Below, piece after piece: positions 21,699 to 33,200 of a DNA stretch of 64,000 bases (positions are counted from its first letter, which is position 1; every line of letters begins with the position of its first letter). The translations under genes were made by a program, and so were the position numbers. The notes beneath the pieces are model-generated. The model ran no database searches. It worked only from the letters and a program-made list of their open reading frames with translations, and was not told the DNA's origin. The stretch is from contig OV277867.1 of NCBI GenBank assembly GCA_922989275.2, positions 7,626,001 through 7,690,000 of the forward strand, in the 5' to 3' direction. The DNA is from Gari tellinella. Taxonomy: Eukaryota; Mollusca; Bivalvia; Cardiida; Psammobiidae.

Positions 21699-21942
21699 GG
21701 GGCCCGTTTCATAAAAATTCGTACGAAAAAATCGATCGTAAGTCAAAACTTAAAAATGCCTTTAATTTCTTATTTCTCTATTTAATCCGGTCTTGTGACA
21801 TATTTTTGGAATCGTCTTTTCAAGACGATTCCAAAAAGATGTCACAAGACAGGATTAGATGGAGAAATAAAAAAATACTGAGACTTTTATAATCTGACTT
21901 ACGACAACATTTGTCGTTCGAAGTTTTATGAAACGGACCCCT
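21699..21942. mobile_element. M-type foldback element
   Basis: GGGGCCCGTTTCATAAAAAT to GTTTTATGAAACGGACCCC. The central palindrome is TTTTTGGAATCGTCTTTTC and its inverse. Confidence 0.7.
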
Positions 21943-21966
21943 GGGGAACAATCATAACTTTTTTCC

Positions 21967-22216
21967 TTAACCCTTTATCCAATAAATATACCATTTTACA
22001 CCTTTAATTCATTCCTTCACTTAAGAAAATACATCCACATTATACAATTATGCAGATGTACCATAAGAAAAAGTTTCTATATCCTTTACAGATAGTAACC
22101 TAAAGCAGGCTGAAAGTAAAGCAGAGTGTTCCTTAAGGCATAGTCTGCTTTACTTTCAGCCTGCTTTAAGTGGTCACCTGTTTTAAACTAGAAACAGGCA
22201 ATGGAGTAATAAGCTA
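21967..22216. mobile_element. B-type element
   Basis: TTAACCCTTTATCCAATAA on the left; the right TTAA is lost (GAGTAATAAGC). The core 2 arms are both present. Confidence 0.65.
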
Positions 22217-22285
22217 AGTTGGCTTAAATGTTTAATCTCTGCTTTACTGGCAATAATTGTGTGTGGTCTGATCTGCATCCAAACT

Positions 22286-22479
22286 CAGGGCTCCAGATAA
22301 GAGGGAGTTATTTCAACAAAACAAACATTTTCTCACTCATTTCAGCACCAAATCCTATGGTGTTACTACTCATTAGAATCGTCTCGAAGAGACGATTCTA
22401 ATGAGTAGTGACACCATAGGGTTTAATTCAGAAATAAAGATTTTAGTTTTTGAAAAACTACTCTTATCTGGTGCTCTGC
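22286..22479. mobile_element. J-type foldback element with 6-bp duplication
   Basis: CAGGGCTCCAGATAAGAGG to CTTATCTGGTGCTCTG. CAAACT flanks both sides. Confidence 0.7.
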
Positions 22480-22679
22480 AAACTGGTTGCAAATTCTGGT
22501 CAAGTGTGGATAAGCTGACTAAATGCTATTATTGGGTAACCCTCATAGTAGATAACTCAAACCTTTGCTGTCTCCTTCCAAGTTGGTGTCAGTTTGAAAT
22601 TCTATAACTAACTCATGAGGTATGTATGTTTCCAGGAATATGACCAAAGTAACAAACAGTGTAGATTCTGATCACAGAT

Positions 22680-22790
22680 TGGGTTATCCATTTACTCCAT
22701 AGCCTGTTTCTAGTTTGAAAATAGGAGACTACTTCAAGCAGGTTGGAATAAAACAGACAGCACTTTAAGGTAGCTGTTGACGATCCATAA
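22680..22790. mobile_element. B-type remnant
   Basis: ATTTACTCCATAGCCTGTTT and CTTCAAGCAGGTTGGAATA mark a left half. The rest is gone. Confidence 0.45.
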
Positions 22791-22849
22791 TGCAAGCGGA
22801 TTTTTCTAATTAATTTTCGTGATTGATGATTTTCCCCCAAATTTTATAG

Positions 22850-23580
22850 CTGACAGATGAAAATGGTACACATCCCATCAGAATATGCCAATTTACAAAA
22901 AATATTTTAATTTTTTACGATTTAAAAAAAATTCAAACAACGATATCAAAGCCATCTTTATTTGTAACATGATTAAAATTGCCCAAAATACTCTTTATAA
23001 ACATATCTAGGGATCCGTGTCTCAGATATTTAAAATACCGCTTCAAACCTTTGTTATGTAACATCAAAGGTTTTTTACGGTTAAAAGTCGACCACTATTA
23101 CGTAACGCTTTATAACGGACCACTGGAGCTACTTATACAATTTCTGAGACACGGTTCCCTCTGGGAGATAATACCCTTTCATCTGCTTCAAACTGCACGA
23201 AAATTGAACCCCAACTGCTTCAAATTATGTAATGCCGGAAACTCCAATTAACTGACTGATGTGTCAATTAGGCTCTCGTGACCACCCGGTATTCAACTAA
23301 GACTTTCTTTTTCAACAAATAACATGACCCAGCTTATGATCAACCATTTCGTTAAACTCCGCCCCAAATTTACAAAGCCAATCATATAAAAATAACGATT
23401 TTAATACGGTAAAAGTCGTAAATCACCTCTGACAGCTTCGGAATAAACCACCTATCTAGTCACGTAATCTACGCAATTGAGGCACCCAGCGGGGATTCTG
23501 ATGCGTGATTTACCGGTAAAATGACCGAGAAAGCAAGAGAGAATTTGGTAACTTGTAGAAAATGCCTTTATCTATCAGGA
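22850..23580. repeat. P repeat, copy 2
   Basis: Matches 10860-11600 throughout. Near its right end, GTCGTAAATCACCTCTGAC and TGCGTGATTTACCGG face each other. No long open frame. Confidence 0.65.
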
Positions 23581-24421
23581 TTGTAAACAAGAGCACCGCA
23601 GTGCGGCAAAATACGCCCGTCATGGCCAGCGGCTGTCAAAGTCGTCCGGACTCAGGCCGACTGGAAAAAGTCGGCCGGATTGTAGGCCTGACTATTGATC
23701 TCAAAAAGACTATGCTGTAGTATTGCGATAGCTCAAGTACTATCCCGATAGTATTGCGATAGTCAAGAAACTATTGCAATACTATCACGATAGTTTTTCT
23801 ACCAAATGTTTTCTCATAAACAAATGCTCTTTGGGCGTATTTACATACTTTGGATATATCACGGAATTTTGACAATAAAGGGGGCATAACTCTGCTAAAA
23901 ATAGTTGCCAACATCTGAAATTTAACAGGAACCAAAATATTCACAGGTGCCTTCCCTGTATGATGAGAAAGTTAAATATGAAATTTGGTTACAATAGACA
24001 AAATGTATTACCCGTACGAAAATATTAAGCGGAATACGCCTGGAACTTAGACGGAATACGCCCGGAAAATGGCAAACTATCAGATTTTCCTGCTATCGTA
24101 AGGCGGACATGGAATTTCTTGAAAATACGCCTAAGAAATCTGAATTTTCGTCTTAATCTTAGCAGGAAACAATAACATATTAGACGGAAAATGCTACCCA
24201 GATTTTTTTCCGTGTAGGTAAGGCGGAAAAAATAACTTTACTTTAAATGTTAGCAGGAAAAAATGTCTTTGAAAATTTCTGGAGATTTTCTTAGGTGGAA
24301 TTTTAACTTAGCCTCTTGCACTAGACGGACTTTTTATCTCTGATGATTTTGTTAGGAGGATTCAGCTCATCTGCTCTTGTTTTAGTCCATGTCCATTTTG
24401 AAAACTACAACAACAATCAAA

Positions 24422-24474
24422 ATGGCTGAACCAGCAATATTTGAAACAGCTGAAAGAAAAAGGTTTAATCCATG
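24422..24474 (+). CDS. Candidate first exon of a short plus-strand transcript
   Basis: AAAATGGCTGAACCAGC gives an ATG in a good context, followed by 17 codons (MAEPAIFETAERKRFNP) to a strong donor ATG|GTAAGTTTTC at 24474/24475. Joined to the exon at 24726 this frame stops at once (TG + A). The ATG at 24472-24474 instead joins in frame to the 26476 exon. It may be a leader with a short upstream frame, or a broken gene. Confidence 0.3.
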
Positions 24475-24725
24475 GTAAGTTTTCATTGTTTGATTATTAT
24501 GGGGGTTGGAAAATGTTTGATAAGTGTCTTTCTTGTTCTTGTGCAAAAGTTTAACAGTATAGCTATGTGATTTTATTGTAATTTAAAGACTTCAGTATTT
24601 TTCCTTTGTCTGATTTTGGCATTATTTTCCAATGGGATCTGGCTGTCATAAATGGTGAATTTTAAAATCATTCACTTTCAACAGTGAACTTAACATGTTC
24701 ATGAAACAACCTTTTAACCTTTCAG

Positions 24726-24811
24726 ATACCAGCAATCATCACACTTGTGAACTTGAAGAGTGGGTTACATAATGACTGACAGGGTTGTCGGCAGCAGCTA
24801 AATGTGTAATG
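24726..24811 (+). ncRNA. Candidate middle exon, probably untranslated
   Basis: Acceptor TTAACCTTTCAG at 24725 and donor AATG|GTAAGTTT at 24811/24812. No frame is long. It ends in ATG, like the exon before it, and that ATG would join in frame to the 26476 exon. Confidence 0.3.
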
Positions 24812-25194
24812 GTAAGTTTATTTGATCATTAATGGAGTGTAAACACACAGTCTAGAACTGTAGATCTAACTATTCATGCAACAAGCAATTACATTTGTTA
24901 CATTTGTATTAATTAGAGCAAATTACTGAAAGTTTCAAGTGATATGTGAATCAAAATACTCATGGATCTAATAGCAAATAGATCTAGATAGCAGATAAGA
25001 TTTAGTCTATCAGACAGTCTCTAAGTGGCAGTTTTAGTTTTGAATTTTGCACATTGATTATGTATCACTGTAAAAACTGTTAGCAGGTTTGCTGAAAGTT
25101 TGACAAGATTATGAGGTCAAGTAAATATAAGCTTGATTCTTCTTAGTAATCTAAGTCCTGACTTGTGTACAAAAATGAAGTAAATGCATGTTTA

Positions 25195-25700
25195 ACCCTT
25201 TACTCAATCAATGCACTTTTTACACATTTAATTTATTCCTCCAATAAAGAACTAGTTCCAATTTATACAGTTATGAATGTTTGATATAAGAAATATTTCC
25301 TATACCCTTGCAGATTATAGCTTAAAGAAGGCAGAAAGTAAAGCTGGACGCACCTTTAAACCAATTACCACATAAAAGTACATCTGTTTACACCTTAAAT
25401 ATATTCCTAGATGAAGAAAGTAGTTCAAATTTATACAGCCATGAATATATACCATAAGAAATATTTTCTCAATCTTCAAACAAATGTTAGCTTTAAAATG
25501 GTGGAAGTAAAGCAGAATGTGGCCTGAAGGTTCATCCGCTTTACTTTCAACCAGCTTTAAGTGGTCACCTGTCTTCAAATCTAGAAACAGGCTATGGGGA
25601 AATGGGTTAAGCCTTTCAGGCACATTCTGCTTTACTTTCAACAAACGAAAGTAAAGCAGGATGCAACTTTGAACTAAGTACCACATAAATGCGCCTTTTT
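25195..25700. mobile_element. B-type element with another B inside (outer)
   Basis: The left part starts TTAACCCTTTACTCAATC and runs to GACGCACC; the right part resumes GCCTTTCAGGCACATTCTGC. Together they are one core 2 palindrome split at its central TTAA by the inner copy. The outer right end is not clear. Confidence 0.6.
25356..25610. mobile_element. B-type element nested at the TTAA apex of another B
   Basis: TTAAACCAATTACCACATAA to GGAAATGGGTTAA, both TTAA copies belonging to the centre of the outer palindrome. Confidence 0.65.
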
Positions 25701-25702
25701 CA

Positions 25703-25898
25703 GGACTCCAGACAAGAGGGAGGTATAATAGTAATTTTAACTGTAAAAATCCAACTCATTTCGGCACAAAATCCTATAAAGTTTACTTCTCATTAGAATT
25801 GTCTTAAAGAGACAATTCTAATGAGTAGTGTCATCATAGGTTTAAATCCAGAAATAAAGATTCGATTTTTTTAAACATCCCCCTTATCTAAAGCCTGC
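25703..25898. mobile_element. J-type foldback element
   Basis: CAGGACTCCAGACAAGAGG to CCTTATCTAAAGCCTG. The core 4 arms are intact. Confidence 0.65.
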
Positions 25899-25910
25899 TT
25901 CTTATACCTT

Positions 25911-26158
25911 AACCAATTCCCTCATAAACACGCCTATTTACGCCATTAATAAGAGCCTCCCAGGGAGAGAATAGTTCAAATTTATGCAGTAATGAATATG
26001 TATCATAAGAAATATTTTTCATATCCTAGCAGATGACAGGTAAAGCAGGCTGAAAGTAAAACATAATGTGCCTTAAGGCACATTCTGTTTTACTTTCAAT
26101 TGGTTTTAAGTGGTCACTTCTCTTCATATCTAGAAACAGGCTATGGGGTAATGGGTTA
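25911..26158. mobile_element. B-type element
   Basis: TTAACCAATTCCCTCATAAA to GGGGTAATGGGTTAA. The core apex is GTGCCTTAAGGCAC. Confidence 0.7.
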
Positions 26159-26362
26159 AATATTCCTCCAATGAAGTAAATAGTTCTAATTTATACAGCT
26201 ATGAATATATATGATGATACAAAATACTTTCTATATTCTGACAGAATAGCAGGCTGAAAGTATAGCAGAATGTACCTTAAGGCTTAAAACACATTCTGCT
26301 TTACTTTCAACCTGCTTAAAACGTCACCTGTCTTCAGAGCTAGAAATGCAGTAATGGGATGG
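26158..26362. mobile_element. B-type element, left end missing
   Basis: It starts in the ATTCCTCCAATGAAG arm directly after the previous copy. The apex is TACCTTAAGGCTTAAAAC, so it carries a small duplication. Confidence 0.55.
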
Positions 26363-26475
26363 GTTGTTGTTGTTGTTGTTGGCGTACCTGTGCATAACAC
26401 TCACAGGACAGCTTGGTACTGACAGAATGGGTTAATATGCAAGATGTCTTATTTACACACACTTTTATTTTGCAG

Positions 26476-26646
26476 GCACATGATGATTTGGACAAGGCTA
26501 GGGAGATGCTGAAACCATCAAGAACAAGTCAACAGCTCCATGGGTTTGGTGCCAGCAGCCTCACTATTATATGTGTTTACAATCTCAAAAGACAGTACCC
26601 TAAAATTCTTGTCAAATTTTATGGATGGGGATACTTAAAATTGTAA
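26476..26646 (+). CDS. Candidate last exon, short unknown protein
   Basis: Acceptor CACTTTTATTTTGCAG ends at 26475. The frame runs 56 codons to TAA at 26644-26646. With the preceding exon's ATG it gives a 57-residue peptide starting MAHDDLDKAREMLKPSRTSQ and ending KFYGWGYLKL. The first half looks like a real helical fragment; I do not recognise it. A half J element follows directly. It lies within the Q composite, so it may be a gene fragment carried by a transposon. Confidence 0.3.
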   Translation, partial: AHDDLDKAREMLKPSRTSQQLHGFGASSLTIICVYNLKRQYPKILVKFYGWGYLKL

Positions 26647-26651
26647 ATGAA

Positions 26652-26742
26652 GAGACAATTCTAACGAGAAGTAACACCATAGGGTTTAATGCAGAAACAA
26701 ATATTTTAGTTTTGAAATACTTTCCTTATCTGGAACTCTGTT
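26652..26742. mobile_element. J-type element, right half only
   Basis: AGAGACAATTCTAACGAG then CTTATCTGGAACTCTG. The left half is absent, as if it were replaced by the exon block. Confidence 0.6.
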
Positions 26743-26931
26743 AAATTGATAACGGTAGTCACTCACTAATTTAGCATCTGTGTTCCCCTCGTCAGTGAAA
26801 GTGTTAATAAGAAAATTGTTCATATAGGATGTTTAAGTTTGAACTTTAGATGATTTCATATTATTTAGTTGTAATATGACCTTAGTTATACTGTTAGATT
26901 GATGGAACTTGTTTCAAATAAATTAGAATAC

Positions 26932-27124
26932 AGTCGAACTTCGATATCTCGAACTCGTTTAACTCAAACTATCCGATAGTTCGACATATGAACTGTATTA
27001 TTTCATGCTCGGTTAAGTCGAACATACCCATCTTTCAAAGTTAAAACGCGGCCTTGCCACATTTTAACTTTGAAATACTGGTATATTTGACAAAATCGAC
27101 TTCGAGATATTGAAGTTCAACTGT
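26932..27124. mobile_element. pogo-like foldback element (CAGTCGAAC ends)
   Basis: CAGTCGAACTTCGATATCTC to GAGATATTGAAGTTCAACTG with TA on both sides. The ends resemble those of pogo/Tigger-type elements. The second copy is at 36967. Confidence 0.7.
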
Positions 27125-27348
27125 AATTAAGTTCAGAATGATGTTATTCTTAATTTTAAAAGCAATTTTTTTCCCAAACTAGCTGGTCTAATTGTCTTAT
27201 TTTAGGCCATAAATGTCCCAAGGTTTCCCATCCAAATATTCCGGGCTTTGACATTTGACTACGTGTATACCTTGGAAAGTTAGTCCAAAACCTTGAGGCT
27301 TTGAAATTCCATTATAGTAATTAAACTGGAACATTTACATGTGGGCAC

Positions 27349-27617
27349 ATGGGACCTCCGTGGCCTAGTGGTATAGTCACTGTGACTTACATCACTAAGC
27401 TCCTCACCGCTGTGAGTTCGAATCCCAGTAGGGTCGTTCGGATTTTTCATGTGGGGAAGCCTTCCAACTGGCTTGCGGAAGGTCGATGGTTCTACCCAGT
27501 TGCCGATTTGTGCCTGAAACAGTGCATAAAGGGCTTCTGGGGTCTTCCTCCACCTGTCATTAGCTGGACGTCGCGATATATACTGTTGAAAGTGACGTAA
27601 AATCAAAAACAAAACAA
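27349..27617 (+). mobile_element. V-SINE-like retroelement
   Basis: Plus-strand copy of the 8664 family: head GACCTCCGTGGCCTAGTGG, B box GAGTTCGAATCCC, tail AAATCAAAAACAAAACAA. Target duplication ATGTGGGCAC lies at 27339-27348 and 27618-27627. Confidence 0.85.
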
Positions 27618-27839
27618 ATGTGGGCACTCAGTTCTCGTATATGAGAAGAGTGTCCAAATACTGCTGCAAATGACCATTTCTGTCTTTAAAAACATAATTA
27701 CGCAACCGTCAGCAATGCAGAATGATATTTTTGTACATTAGGTGAAATTTCTAAGGCGTATAATTTTCCTGCTATTTAGCAGGTTTCCGCTTTGCTAGGC
27801 AGGAAATTTGTACATTAGATAGATATTCTTAGGCGGAAA

Positions 27840-28262
27840 ATTATCCTGTTATTTACCAGGATTCCGCTTAACTAGGTGGAAAGAATTTGCATATTTCGAG
27901 CCCTATTCTCCTTAAGAGCTCTAAGGCGGGATTTTTTCCGTGAATATTAGGCGGATTTTTTTCCATGTTAGCTTAGTGGGATTTTTTAGGTGGAAAATTG
28001 GGTGTTTTCTTGTTTTCCTGCTAGTTACCAGGATTCCGCCTTACTAGGTGGAAAAAATTTGCATATTTCGAGCCCTATTCTCCCTAAGAGCTCTAAGGCG
28101 GAATATTTTCCATGAATATTAGGCGTATTTTTCTCCATATATGCTTAGTGGGATTTTTAAGGCGGAAAATTATGTGAATAATTTTCCTGCTAGTTACCAG
28201 GATTCTGCCTTACTAGGTGGAAAAAATTTGCATATTTCGGGCCCTATTCTCCCTAAGAGCTG
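27840..28262. repeat. 170-bp tandem repeat, about 2.5 copies
   Basis: TTACCAGGATTCCGC occurs at about 27855, 28025 and 28194, followed each time by TTTGCATATTTCG and CCCTATTCTCC. Part of the Q composite. Confidence 0.75.
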
Positions 28263-28346
28263 TTATTTCTCTATTGCAAGTCATAGACGGAAAACGCTTA
28301 AGATTCCGGGCGTATTCCTGCTAAGTTCCAGGCGTACTTTTTCGTA

Positions 28347-29190
28347 CAGGAAGTAAAATTATTATCAGGAAACAATATATTGTTAAAAAAATTGTGTGAA
28401 GGGGCATAACTCTGAAAATACGGAGTCAAACCAAAAACCCGTAATATATATTAAGTCACTTCATTCATTGCATCACCGTATCAAATTTGAAATCAATTGA
28501 ATAAAAGATAAAAAAGTTCTGTTTTTTTTTAAAAATGCCCATTTTTGACAATAAAGGGGCATAACTCTGCTAAAAATAGCCGCCAACGTCTGAAACGCGA
28601 ACTCGTCTGAGCTATTGTGGTATGAAATATTTGTAGGAAGTTTAATCAAAATCGGTCAATAAATGAAGGTGAGAGAGCGCTAAGAAGAAATGTTAACGGC
28701 ATAAGTGTTGCTTATTTTAAATTTTAAGTATGTAAAGCGGCATAACTCATAGAAAAATAATTTAACAAGAACAAATTCTCAGGTGCCTTCCCTACATGAT
28801 GAGAAAGCTAAATATGAAATTTGGTTACAATAGACAAAATGTAAGTAAAATTATGATCAGGAAACAATATATTGTTAAAAAAATTGTGTGAAGGGGCATA
28901 ACTCTGAAAATACGGAGTCAAACCAAAAACCCGTAATACATGTTAAGTAACTACATTCAGTGTATCACCATATTAAATTTGAAATCAATTGAATAAAAAA
29001 GAAAAAAGTTCTGTTTTTTTTTTTAAAATGCCCATTTTTGACAATAAAGGGGCATAACTCTGCTAAAAATAGCCGCCAACGTCTGAAACGCGAACTCGTC
29101 CGAGCTATTGTGGTATGGAATATTTGTAGGAAGTTTAATCAAAATCGGTAAATAAATGAAGGTGAGAGAGCGCTAACAAGAAAAGTTAAC
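28347..29190. repeat. Tandem duplication, about 503-bp period
   Basis: AGTAAAATTATTATCAGGAA at 28348 and AGTAAAATTATGATCAGGAA at 28851 start two long copies that share ACGGAGTCAAACC, GGGGCATAACTCTGC and GAGAGAGCGCTAA. The second copy continues to GACGGACGTACGGACAG. Confidence 0.75.
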
Positions 29191-29289
29191 GGACGGACGT
29201 ACGGACAGCGCTGGGTATACCATAATACGACCGTCGATGACGGGCGTATAAAAAGTATAAAACGACTATATTACCATTTATTTCGTAAA

Positions 29290-29466
29290 ACGCTACCTTA
29301 AGGCACATTCTGTTTCACTTTCAGCCCAATTTAAGCTAATGTAACCATCTGCTAGAATATAGAAAAATATTTCTTATGATATATATTCATGACTGTATAA
29401 ATTGGAACTATTTTCTGAAGTGGATCAATAAAAGGGTAAAATTGAGTGTCTATGGAGTAATGGGTT
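29290..29466. mobile_element. B-type element, right half
   Basis: CTTAAGGCACATTCTG then the usual right arm to GGAGTAATGGGTTA. Confidence 0.6.
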
Positions 29467-29524
29467 ATATAGATCCACCCTGTATGTAAATAAAGTCATG
29501 GGACTAGTTGCTATCACTGTAACA

Positions 29525-29682
29525 GAGCACCAGATAAGGGTAGTTTTTCAAAAACTTAAATCTTTATTTCTGAATTAAACCCTATGGTGTCACTACCATA
29601 GTAACACCATAGGATTTGGTGCTAAAAAGAGTAAGAAAATGTTGGATTTGTTGAAATAACTACCTCTTATCTGGAGCCCTGC
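29525..29682. mobile_element. J-type element lacking core 4
   Basis: GAGCACCAGATAAGGGTAG to CTTATCTGGAGCCCTG. The palindrome is reduced to GGTGTCACTACC. Confidence 0.6.
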
Positions 29683-29789
29683 CTGTAAGAGACACCATGT
29701 ATCCCTAGAAGATATCACAGTCTACAGAATGAGATTCAATATAATAAACATTCTAAAACCAGTCTACAGAGAAATCACAGTTTATAACA

Positions 29790-30005
29790 TTAACTCTTTG
29801 CATGTTAGAAGCGAACTTGTGATTAGCTTTGCAAACAGTTTGGATACAGATCAGACACGGCATAATGCAAGCTCTTGTCATGATCCAAACAATTAGCCAG
29901 TCTGTTACAGGTTTGATATTGAAATTTAGAGACTTATGATTTTAGAACAGAAGCAGATGACAATTGCAGCAGACATCAATAATACTTTGAGTCCAAAAGA
30001 GTTAA
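29790..30005. mobile_element. A-type foldback element, diverged
   Basis: TTAACTCTTTGCATGTTAG to GAGTCCAAAAGAGTTAA. The core is worn. Confidence 0.65.
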
Positions 30006-30235
30006 AAGCCATTTTGTATTTCCTAACTTGATTTCGCCCGTTTTCACCATTTTCTAACTGAATTTTGAAGCAAAAGATTAGAGAGTAAAAATTAATTTAA
30101 ATAATGGTATCAGTGAACAGGAATGTCAGAAACATCTCCCCGGCTCCAACCAATGACTACAGTCAGGCCGGACCAGGCCTTAGCAACCAATCAATTAAAC
30201 ATTGTGTTTGAAGGTGCCTTACCTAAAACCCTTTT

Positions 30236-33200
30236 CTATATAGAGGAAGGGTTAGCCACCCTATGGCACTTATTTATAGGAAAAGAATATGGAGGAAAGG
30301 CTAAAGCCATCCTATGTCACTTGTATAGAGGAAAGGTTAAAGCCATCCTATGTTACTTGTATAGAGGAAAGGTTAAAGCCATCCTACGGCACTAATACAG
30401 AGGAAAAGTATATAGAGAAAAGGTTAAAGCAATCCTATGGCACTTGTATAGAGGAAAGATTAAAGCCATACTGTGGTACTTATACAGAGGAAAAGTATAT
30501 AGAGAAAAGGTTAAAGCAATCTTATGGCACTTGTATAGAGGAAAGATTAAAGCCATACTGTGGCACATACAGAGGAAAAGTATATAGAGAAAAGGTTAAA
30601 GCCATCCTATGGTACTTGTATAGAGGAAAGGTTAAATCCATTCTATGGTACTTGTATAGAGGTAAGGTTAAAGCCATACTGTGGTACTTATACAGAGGAA
30701 AAGTATATAGAGAAAAGGTTAAAGCCATCCTATGGTACTTGTATAGAGGAAAGGTTAAAGCCATACTTTGGCACTTATACAGAAGAAAAGTATATAGAGA
30801 AAAGGTTAAAGCCATCCTATGGTACTTGTATAGAGGAAAGGTTAAATCCATTCTATGGTACTTGTATAGAGGAAAGGTTAAAGCTATACTATGGCACTTA
30901 TACAGAAGAAAAGTATATAGAGAAAAGGTTAATGCCATCCTATGGTACTTGTATAGAGGAAAGGTTAAAGCCATACTTTGGCACTTATACAGAAGATAAG
31001 TATATAGAGAAAAGGTTAAAACCATCCTATGGTACTTGTATAGAGGAAAGGTTAAAGCCATACTTTGGCACTTATACAGAAGAAAAGTATATAGAGAAAA
31101 TGTTAAAGCCATCCTTTGGTACTTGTATAGAGGAAAAGTTAAAGCCATCCTATGCCACTGGATGGAGGAAAGGATAAACCAATTCTACGGCACTTGTATA
31201 GAAGAAAGGTTAAAGTCATCCTATGGCACTTGTATTGAGGAAAGGATAAAGCAATCCCATGGCACTTTTAGAGAAGAAAGGTTAAAGTCTTCCTATGGCA
31301 CTTTTATAGAGGAAAGGTTAAAGACATCCTATGGCACTAGTATAGAAGAAAGGTTAAAGCCATCAAATGGCACATATATAGAGGAAAGTTAAAGCCATCA
31401 TAGGGCACTTGTATAGAGCAAAGGTATATGGAGGAAAAATTAAAGCCATCTTATGACATATGTATAGAGGAAAGGTTAAAGTCATTCTATGGCACTTGTA
31501 TAGAGGAAAGGTTAAAGCCAACCTATGTCACTTATACAAATTATAGAGGAATGGTATATAGAGGAAGCTTAAAGCCATCCTTTGGCATTGGATGGAGGAA
31601 AGGTTAAAGCAATCCTAGTGCACTTGTATAGAGGAAAGGTTAAAATTATCCTATGGCACTTGTATAGAAGAATGGTTAAGCCATCCTATGGCACTTATAT
31701 AGAAGAAAGGTTAAAACCATCCTATGGCACTTATAAAGAGGAAAGGTTAAAGTCATCCTATGGCACTTGTATAGAGGAAAAGTATTTAGAGGAGCGGTTA
31801 AATCAATCCTATGGCATTGGATAGAGAAAAAGTTAAGGCCATTCTAAAGCAATTGTATACAAGAAAGGTTAAGGCCATGCTATGGCAGTAATATAGAGGA
31901 AATGTTCAAGCTATGACACTTATATAGAGAAAAGGAATAAAGAGGAAAGCTTAAAGACATCCTATGGTATTGGATGGAAGAAAGGTTAAAGCCATCCTGT
32001 GGCAATTGTATATAAGAAAGGTAAAAGCCATCCCATGACACTTGTATAGAGGAAAGATTAAATCCATCCTTTGACTTGTATAGAGGAAAAGTTGAACCAC
32101 TCTACGACACTTGTTTAGTGGAAAGGTTCAAGCCATCCTATGTCACTTTTATAGAGGAATGGTTTAAGCCATCCTAAGGCACCTGTGAAGAGAAAAGGTT
32201 AAAGCCATCCTATGATACCTATATAGAGAACAGTTATATAGATGAAATGTTAAAGCCATCCTATGACACTTATATTGAGGAAAGGTTAAAGCCATACTAC
32301 GACATTGGATGGAGGAAAGGTTAAAGCCATCCTATGGCACTTGTATAGAAGAAAGGTTAAAGCCATCCTATGTCTCTGGATGGAGGAAAGGTTAAAGACA
32401 TCCTATGGCATTTGTATAGAGGAAAAGTTAAAGTCATCCTATGTCACTTGAATAGAAGAAAGGTTAAAGCCATCCTATGTCACTGGATGGAGGAAAGGTT
32501 AAAGCTATCCTATGTCATTTATATAGAGGAATAGTTAAAGCCATCCTATGGCACTTGTATAGAAGAAACGTTAAAGTCATCCTATGACACCTATATAGAG
32601 GAAAGGTGAGGGCCATCCAATGTCACTTATATAGAGGAAAGGTGAGGGCCATCCTATGTCACATATATAGAGGAATGGTTAAAGCCATCCTATAGCACTT
32701 GTATAGAAGAACGGTTAAAGTAATCCTGCACTTATATAGAGGAAAGGTGACGGCCATCCTCTGGCACTTGTATAGAGGAAAGGTTAAAGCCATCCTATAG
32801 CACTTGTATAGAAGAACGGTTAAAGTAATCCTGCACTTATATAGAGGAAAGGTGAGGGCCATCCAATGTCACTTATATAGAGATAAGGTGAGGGCCATCC
32901 TCTGGCACTTGTATAGAGGAAAGGTTAAAGCCATCCTATAGCACTTGTATAGAAGAACGGTTAAAGTAATCCTGCACTTATATAGAGGAAAGGTGACGGC
33001 CATCCTCTGGCACTTGTATAGAGGAAAGGTTAAAGCCATCCTATAGCACTTGTATAAAAGAACGGTTAAAGTAATCCTGCACTTATATAGAGGAAAGGTG
33101 ACGGCCATCCTCTGGCACTTGTATAGAGGAAAGGTTAAAGTGATCATATGGCACTTGTATAGAGAAAAGGTATATAAAGGAAAGGTTAAAGCAATCATAT

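Larger units (their letters stand above)
23588..29254. mobile_element. Q-type composite: possibly one large element with cargo
   Basis: It starts CAAGAGCACCGCAGTGCGGC and then AAAATACGCCCGTCATGG, and ends CGATGACGGGCGTATAAAAA, so TACGCCCGTCAT and ATGACGGGCGTA are inverse at the two edges. Sequence at 23870-24340 recurs in direct orientation at 27750-28840 (GGGGCATAACTCTGCTAAAA, TACAATAGACAAAATGTA). The middle holds a possible spliced transcript (24422-26646) and many smaller insertions. It may be two neighbouring elements instead of one. Confidence 0.35.

Noticed and set aside
30123..30395. A gene starting MSETSPRLQP before the minisatellite
   Set aside because: The frame runs straight into the 36-bp repeats, and nothing else supports it.
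30289..31177. Open frames of 236, 208 and 205 codons with 12-aa repeats
   Set aside because: They lie in the 36-bp minisatellite and are open on both strands at once because the period is a multiple of three. No frame survives across the whole array.
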